Source of the DNA: Paraglaciecola sp. 20A4
GTDB taxonomy: Bacteria > Pseudomonadota > Gammaproteobacteria > Enterobacterales > Alteromonadaceae
Direction: 5' to 3'
DNA: 64,000 nt
Assembly: GCF_011378905.1 (NCBI RefSeq)
Contig: NZ_WTPY01000021.1
Coordinates: 1 to 64,000, forward strand
This document shows positions 59,960 through 64,000 of the stretch, in pieces. Each line of letters opens with the position of its first letter. Position 1 is the stretch's first letter. The position numbers and the translations under genes were made by a program. The notes under the pieces are model-generated. The model was not told where the DNA came from, did no database searches, and saw only the letters and a list, made by a program, of their open reading frames with translations.

Positions 59960-60000
59960 TGATTGCTAAATCCAAAATCGTCGTTATTTGTCATTAAATT

Positions 60001-60927
60001 TCAGTTAACCCCAAGCAATTGCTTTGCTTGCTCGGCGTCACGTTGTATTTGTTGCTTCAACTGTTCGAATGAATCGAACTTCACTTCGTTGCGTAATTTC
60101 GCTTTTATAGCCACCGAAATAAAGTGACCATATAGATTGCCAGCGAAATGAAATATATGCACTTCTAACTGAGAGCGCTGACCATTAACAGTCGGCCGCG
60201 TGCCGATGTTCGCCACGCCGTCATACATTATACCCGCTATATCAACCTGCACCGCAAACACACCATTAATGGGGGCGTTACAGCGTTTCAACAATAGGTT
60301 GGCGGTGGGAAAACCAATTGTGCGACCTTTTTTATCTCCATGCAGTACTTTGCCTGAGATAGTGAATGGGCGTCCGAGCATTTTTTCAGCTAGCTCAAAG
60401 TTATTGTCACTTAAGGCTGTGCGAACTTCAGTGGAACTAACCCGAAAATCTTCAAAACGAAAACTCTGAGTACTTACCACATTAAAACCACATTTTTGAC
60501 CTTCTTTTTGTAACATAGAAAAATCCCCCACTCGGCCTTTTCCAAAACGAAAGTCGTCACCTACCACTAAAAACTTTACACCTAGGTCGCCGACCAATAG
60601 CTGCTCAACGAATTGTTCAGCGGTAAAAGAGGCAAAACGCTTATCAAACTTTAGGCACAGCAAGCGATCAACACCTAACGCTTTAAGCTGCACATATTTA
60701 TCACGTAGTAAACTTAGACGAGCGGGGGCATCGTCAGGGGTAAATAGTTCTTCAGGTTGTGGTTCAAATACCATGACCGTAGCTGGGAGGCCAAGCTCTC
60801 GAGCCTTTACAACCACTTGGCTCAATACAGCTTGATGACCAAGATGAACACCGTCGAACTTACCAATTGTCAGTACACATCCTCGGTGCTTGTCACGAAG
60901 ATTATGTAAACCACGGACTAATTCCAC
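60001..60927 (-). CDS. ribF: Riboflavin kinase / FAD synthetase RibF
   Basis: Bifunctional enzyme producing FMN and FAD. The N-terminal FMN adenylyltransferase domain has IGKFDGVHLGHQAVL and VVGDDFRFGKGRVGDF. The C-terminal kinase domain has GRTIGFPTANL and GVANIGTRPTV. A GTG at 60927 (MELVRGLHNLRDKHRG) is preferred because GAGGAA lies just upstream and it aligns with other RibF N-termini. A longer ATG start adds four residues. It is 308 aa (E. coli 313). Confidence 0.95.
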   Translation of the reverse strand: MELVRGLHNLRDKHRGCVLTIGKFDGVHLGHQAVLSQVVVKARELGLPATVMVFEPQPEELFTPDDAPARLSLLRDKYVQLKALGVDRLLCLKFDKRFASFTAEQFVEQLLVGDLGVKFLVVGDDFRFGKGRVGDFSMLQKEGQKCGFNVVSTQSFRFEDFRVSSTEVRTALSDNNFELAEKMLGRPFTISGKVLHGDKKGRTIGFPTANLLLKRCNAPINGVFAVQVDIAGIMYDGVANIGTRPTVNGQRSQLEVHIFHFAGNLYGHFISVAIKAKLRNEVKFDSFEQLKQQIQRDAEQAKQLLGVN

Positions 60928-61062
60928 TTTGTTCCTCATTCGCAGCAGCTATTTCAAGACGTTATCCCGAGCTGGTACTGTTTGGCTAAAATTAAAGCGT
61001 CGGATTATAACGAACTAAACGCAGAGATACAGCCCGTTATAGCTGAGTTAGCATTAATTTAC

Positions 61063-62625
61063 TTAAATTGCTTTTGACAACAGCTGTCTAGGTCGAATCC
61101 CCAGCAATAAAGCGCTGACTAAAAAGACGCCCCCTGCCCCAGCGATCATAATAGCTAATTGCGTCATTTGCATCGACGGGGCCCAAGCTAGCCAGTTTGC
61201 AATAGCAGGGCGGTAATAAAGTAATCCAGCGGCCATGATGAGTGAGGATATACTCACTTTTGCTAAGAAAAACAATGTACTAGGCGACACCTGATACACA
61301 CCTAAACGATGCAACTTGCTATAAAGTAAGCCAGCATTCATGGTAGCAGACAAACTAGTTGCAATGGCCAAACCTAAATAACCGAAGGGGATGGCGAATA
61401 TTAAGTTAAACACCATATTTGCCCCCATACACCAAATGCCGTACTTAACCGGTGTTTTAGTATCTTGGCGTGAAAAAAATCCGGGAGCGAGCACTTTAAT
61501 CAGCATAAAACTAAGTAAACCGGTGGCGTATGCAATAAGACTGTATGAAGCCAAAGTCGCGTCCAATGCAGTAAATTCACCACGTTTAAACAGCACAATT
61601 AACATAGGCTCCGCTAGAATCATTAAACCCGCTGCCGCAGGAATGCCCAGTAAACACACAATGCGCAATGCCCAGTCGATATTGGCACTGAACGCCTTTA
61701 AGTCATTGGTCACGTGGTTGCGTGATAATGTCGGTAGTATTACGGTTGCAATCGCAATACCGAACAATCCCAAGGGAAATTCAAGTAAACGGTCAGAGTA
61801 GTAAAGCCAACTAATCGAACCTGTCACTAAAAAACTGGCGATAAAGGTGTCAAATAATAAGTTAATTTGACCAACTGAAACCCCAAATAATGCGGGGATC
61901 ATCAGCTTGCGCACTTTAGTCACTTTAGGATCTGACCAACCCCATTGAGGCTTAACCAGTAAGCCAGCGCGATACAAAAAGGGCAGCTGAAAAGCAAACT
62001 GCACTATGCCACCAATAAATACCCCCCATGCCAGAGCAAAACCCGGTTCATCAAACGTGTCAGCCATGAATATTGCACAACTGATTATCGCTACATTCAA
62101 CAACACAGGCGTGAATGCCGATACTGCAAATTGATTCATAGTATTGAGTATCGCTCCCGTTAAACCAGCGAGAGAAATAAACATTAAATATGGAAAGGTT
62201 ATTTTTAACATCAGTGAGGCAAGTTCAAACTTCGCACCTTGGGGTTCGTCGTTCAAATATTCCATAAACCAACCCGCACCAAAAAGCGCAGTGACCACAG
62301 GTGAGCCGATGACCCCAAAAAAGGTCACGACGGTCACAATTACCCCAAGTGTGCCCGATACCTTTGCAACGAATTGCTTCATTGCGTCTTTATCGCCTTC
62401 GTTATTGACTTCGGTTAGTACCGGAATAAAAGCTTGTGCAAATGCCCCTTCCGCGAATAGGCGACGCAAAAAATTGGGAATTTTATTAGCAAAGAAAAAT
62501 ACATCGGCTGCTGCACCAGCGCCCATAAGGTTGGCGACAACCACATCTCTGACTAAACCTAATACACGCGACAAAAAAGTCATACAACTGACAATCAATC
62601 CGGATTTTAATAAACGATTCGACAC
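61063..62625 (-). CDS. murJ: Lipid II flippase MurJ (MviN)
   Basis: Essential 14-helix MOP-superfamily exporter that flips lipid II for peptidoglycan synthesis. It begins LLKSGLIVSCMTFLSRVLGLVRDVVVANLMGAG, the family signature, with EGAFAQAFIPVLTE next. It is 520 aa (E. coli 511). It is divergent from rpsT and upstream of ribF, the usual arrangement. Confidence 0.97.
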   Translation of the reverse strand: MSNRLLKSGLIVSCMTFLSRVLGLVRDVVVANLMGAGAAADVFFFANKIPNFLRRLFAEGAFAQAFIPVLTEVNNEGDKDAMKQFVAKVSGTLGVIVTVVTFFGVIGSPVVTALFGAGWFMEYLNDEPQGAKFELASLMLKITFPYLMFISLAGLTGAILNTMNQFAVSAFTPVLLNVAIISCAIFMADTFDEPGFALAWGVFIGGIVQFAFQLPFLYRAGLLVKPQWGWSDPKVTKVRKLMIPALFGVSVGQINLLFDTFIASFLVTGSISWLYYSDRLLEFPLGLFGIAIATVILPTLSRNHVTNDLKAFSANIDWALRIVCLLGIPAAAGLMILAEPMLIVLFKRGEFTALDATLASYSLIAYATGLLSFMLIKVLAPGFFSRQDTKTPVKYGIWCMGANMVFNLIFAIPFGYLGLAIATSLSATMNAGLLYSKLHRLGVYQVSPSTLFFLAKVSISSLIMAAGLLYYRPAIANWLAWAPSMQMTQLAIMIAGAGGVFLVSALLLGIRPRQLLSKAI

Positions 62626-63025
62626 ACTACTTCCTTACAAAACGACTAATCCGAATAACGAGACGCGCTATTATGCGCCAAGCCTCAAATAGTTAGAAGC
62701 ACTCAAGCAAAAAACAGTAACCGCTTTGCAACATAGGTTATTTATAAAGTCTAAAAGACAAGTAACTCAGTTAATTTTGCAATCTTCTCGGATTCAGTCT
62801 TCGCTCTGTGGGCGAACTCAGGTAGACTATGCATTGGCAGGTGCGAATGCCTATTAACGTCGCCCATTTCGCTGATTGTGAATTCAATTCAGATCCAGCA
62901 TTTCGATACCCTGATAATGTAAATGCTCTTTGCGCAATAAATACGCGAAAGCATTTGACAAACGCAGGTCTGATAGGCAAAATCCGCACCCTTGAATTTT
63001 GACTAGAATTTTTTGGGAGTTCCAC
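62626..63025. other. murJ-rpsT divergent intergenic region (400 bases)
   Basis: Non-coding as far as I can see. It must hold the murJ promoter on the minus strand and the rpsT promoter and leader on the plus strand; a candidate rpsT promoter is listed separately. Short minus-strand ORFs here have no recognisable product. Confidence 0.5.
62955..62983 (+). promoter_or_regulatory. Candidate sigma-70 promoter of rpsT
   Basis: A perfect -35 (TTGACA), a 17-base spacer and CAAAAT as a weak -10, 43 bases before the rpsT start. Consensus match only. Confidence 0.45.
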
Positions 63026-63289
63026 TTGGCTAACATTAAGTCTGCTAAGAAACGTGCACTACAATCAGAAAGACGCCGCCAGCACAACGCTAGCCGTCGT
63101 TCTATGACACGTACATCTTTGAAGAAAGTACTTGCTGCAATCGCTTCTGGCGATAAAGCATCTGCTCAAGCTGCACTAGCAGCTGCAACACCTCTAATTG
63201 ACCGTATGGCAACTAAAGGTTTAATCCATAAAAATAAAGCTGCTCGTCATAAGAGCCGTTTGTCTGCACAGATTAAAGCTTTAGCTTAA
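63026..63289 (+). CDS. rpsT: 30S ribosomal protein S20
   Basis: Basic helical protein of the 30S subunit that binds 16S rRNA. It is 87 aa, beginning [21 protein letters not shown] and ending SAQIKALA. The start is TTG, with GGGAG 6 bases upstream. E. coli rpsT also uses a rare (TTG) start, linked to its autogenous control. The longer ATG-less extension (9 codons) is not homologous. Followed by a strong terminator. Confidence 0.96.
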   Translation: MANIKSAKKRALQSERRRQHNASRRSMTRTSLKKVLAAIASGDKASAQAALAAATPLIDRMATKGLIHKNKAARHKSRLSAQIKALA

Positions 63290-63313
63290 TATTTGTTCAG
63301 AAGGTTTATTGTC

Positions 63314-63337
63314 AAAAAGCGCTTAGGCGCTTTTTTT
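63314..63337 (+). terminator. Terminator after rpsT
   Basis: AAAAAGCGC / GCGC stem with loop TTAG, then T7, 25 bases after the rpsT stop. Confidence 0.85.
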
Positions 63338-63394
63338 GTGTCTGTAATGTCTACACAATAAATCTGTTAGCTGTACAAACGTGAGCGGTTTACA

Positions 63395-63433
63395 TAAAAA
63401 CGGCGCGATATCGTGGATATCACGCTGTTTTTT
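63395..63433. terminator. Bidirectional terminator between rpsT and the flavodoxin gene
   Basis: GCGCGATATC / GATATCACGC stem with a 3-base loop, flanked by A5 and T6. It most likely ends the minus-strand flavodoxin transcript. Confidence 0.7.
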
Positions 63434-63456
63434 GATTCTTTTTAAAGAATTACTGA

Positions 63457-63903
63457 TTAGGCAAATTCGCCAACCAGAGATTCAATCCATTCAAGCGCTT
63501 CTTTTTCAGGCTCTAAGGTTTCACAGGCGTCAATTTTCAACATGTCGGCAACCGGCTTACCCTGTAACTCAAGTAACAAGGCTTGTAATTGCTCCCCCGC
63601 GCCGCAGTATGAATCACAATAACTGCTGTCTCCTAATCCGATGACGGCAAATGGTTTTTGATCCATTAACGGAAACATATCTTTTAAATCAGAAACAAAA
63701 AACTCTAAATTAGGTGGTATGTCTCCCTGCCCCGTTGAGGAAGAAACAAAAATATAACTATCGCAACGTTTAAAATCATCTATGCTTGGGTCATCATAAA
63801 TCTCACTAACCAATTGCTTACTGGTCAGCAACTCCTGCACTTGCTCAGCCACATGTTGGGCGTTACCGTAAACCGAACCAACGAAAATACCTACTTTACT
63901 CAT
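63457..63903 (-). CDS. Flavodoxin of the YqcA/MioC family
   Basis: 148-aa FMN protein. The phosphate loop is GSVYGNAQHVAEQV; the flavin loops are SSSTGQGDIPPNL and GLGDSSYCDSYCGAGEQL. The ATG at 63903 (MSKVGIFVGSVYG) follows GGAAGAGCAGAG, and five upstream codons are not used. E. coli YqcA is 149 aa and is encoded next to truC; here a probable truC end lies just upstream, favouring YqcA over MioC. The electron-transfer partner is unknown. Confidence 0.88.
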   Translation of the reverse strand: MSKVGIFVGSVYGNAQHVAEQVQELLTSKQLVSEIYDDPSIDDFKRCDSYIFVSSSTGQGDIPPNLEFFVSDLKDMFPLMDQKPFAVIGLGDSSYCDSYCGAGEQLQALLLELQGKPVADMLKIDACETLEPEKEALEWIESLVGEFA

Positions 63904-63936
63904 ACTCTGCTCTTCCATTACTAAAACAAAACCAGT

Positions 63937-64000
63937 TTACCCATTATTAAACACTAAATCTAACCCATCAGTTGCCGGCAACTGCCAACCCCATTGTGAC
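63937..64000 (-). CDS. truC: Probable tRNA pseudouridine synthase C, 3' end only
   Basis: Partial gene cut by the window edge. The last 20 codons read SQWGWQLPATDGLDLVFNNG before TAA. This resembles the C-terminal SQFGW... segment of TruC (which makes pseudouridine 65 in tRNAs), and truC precedes yqcA in E. coli and relatives. The evidence is short sequence and context only. Confidence 0.45.
   Translation of the reverse strand, partial: SQWGWQLPATDGLDLVFNNG

Noticed and set aside
62144-62692. 182-codon plus-strand ORF
   Set aside because: Antisense to murJ; Lys/Thr/Pro-biased composition typical of a reverse-strand shadow.
62771-63087. Two short minus-strand ORFs between murJ and rpsT
   Set aside because: They overlap each other and the rpsT promoter/start; no ribosome binding site, no recognisable protein.

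Overview
The window looks like one contiguous piece of a gammaproteobacterial chromosome, most likely from the Alteromonadales (an Alteromonas/Glaciecola/Paraglaciecola-like marine bacterium). The evidence is the conserved gene order (ndk-rlmN-pilF-rodZ-ispG-hisS-yfgM-bamB-der; tig-clpP-clpX-lon-hupB-ppiD; nadB divergent from rpoE-rseABC-lepA-lepB-rnc-era; murJ/rpsT; ribF-ileS-lspA-fkpB-ispH), the moderate AT richness and the protein types. The genus is an inference. No insertion sequence, prophage, CRISPR array, rRNA or integrase is visible, so this is mostly core genome.

Layout. 1-9951 (minus): envelope assembly (bamB, yfgM), cell shape (rodZ), isoprenoid synthesis (ispG), translation (hisS, rlmN), ribosome assembly (der), the type IV pilus pilotin pilF carrying an extra LysM domain, and ndk. 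10159-10332 (plus) is a 57-codon two-helix membrane protein. 10394-18952 (minus) is the proteostasis block ppiD, hupB, lon, clpX, clpP, tig, with a sigma-32-like promoter before lon. 19243-19616 (minus) is a tRNA operon (Pro-Arg-His-Leu) behind a stable-RNA-type promoter. 19863-29964 mixes a membrane/GNAT protein, folD, a DUF1415 protein, a four-gene GldA/GldF/GldG/DUF4340 ABC system, ytjB, tatD, pdxH and era. 29957-36414 (minus) is rpoE-rseABC-lepA-lepB-rnc, with a sigma-E-like promoter before rpoE. 36641-42954 holds nadB, a MaoC-type dehydratase, sdhE-ygfX, ygfZ, slyD, glnB and nadE.

43032-54993 is the most distinctive region: eleven type IV pilus tip and minor-pilin genes in about 12 kb. 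They form a canonical pilV-pilW-pilX-pilY1-pilE operon, an isolated plus-strand pilE-like and fimT-like pair, and a second minus-strand set fimT-pilW-pilX-pilV. The second set lacks its own PilY1 but has an oversized PilX (371 aa) and a very oversized PilV (554 aa) with a Cys/His cluster. PilY1 carries two tandem, mutually similar domains inserted in its von Willebrand A domain, and EF-hand-like acidic loops recur in several of these proteins. Together with the LysM-bearing PilF, this is my best candidate for under-described biology: two alternative pilus-tip priming complexes.

55214-63903 returns to core genes (ispH, fkpB, lspA, ileS, ribF, murJ, rpsT, a YqcA/MioC flavodoxin), ending with the 3' end of a probable truC. 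Start codons were re-chosen where a ribosome binding site, signal peptide or family N-terminus argued against the longest ORF.
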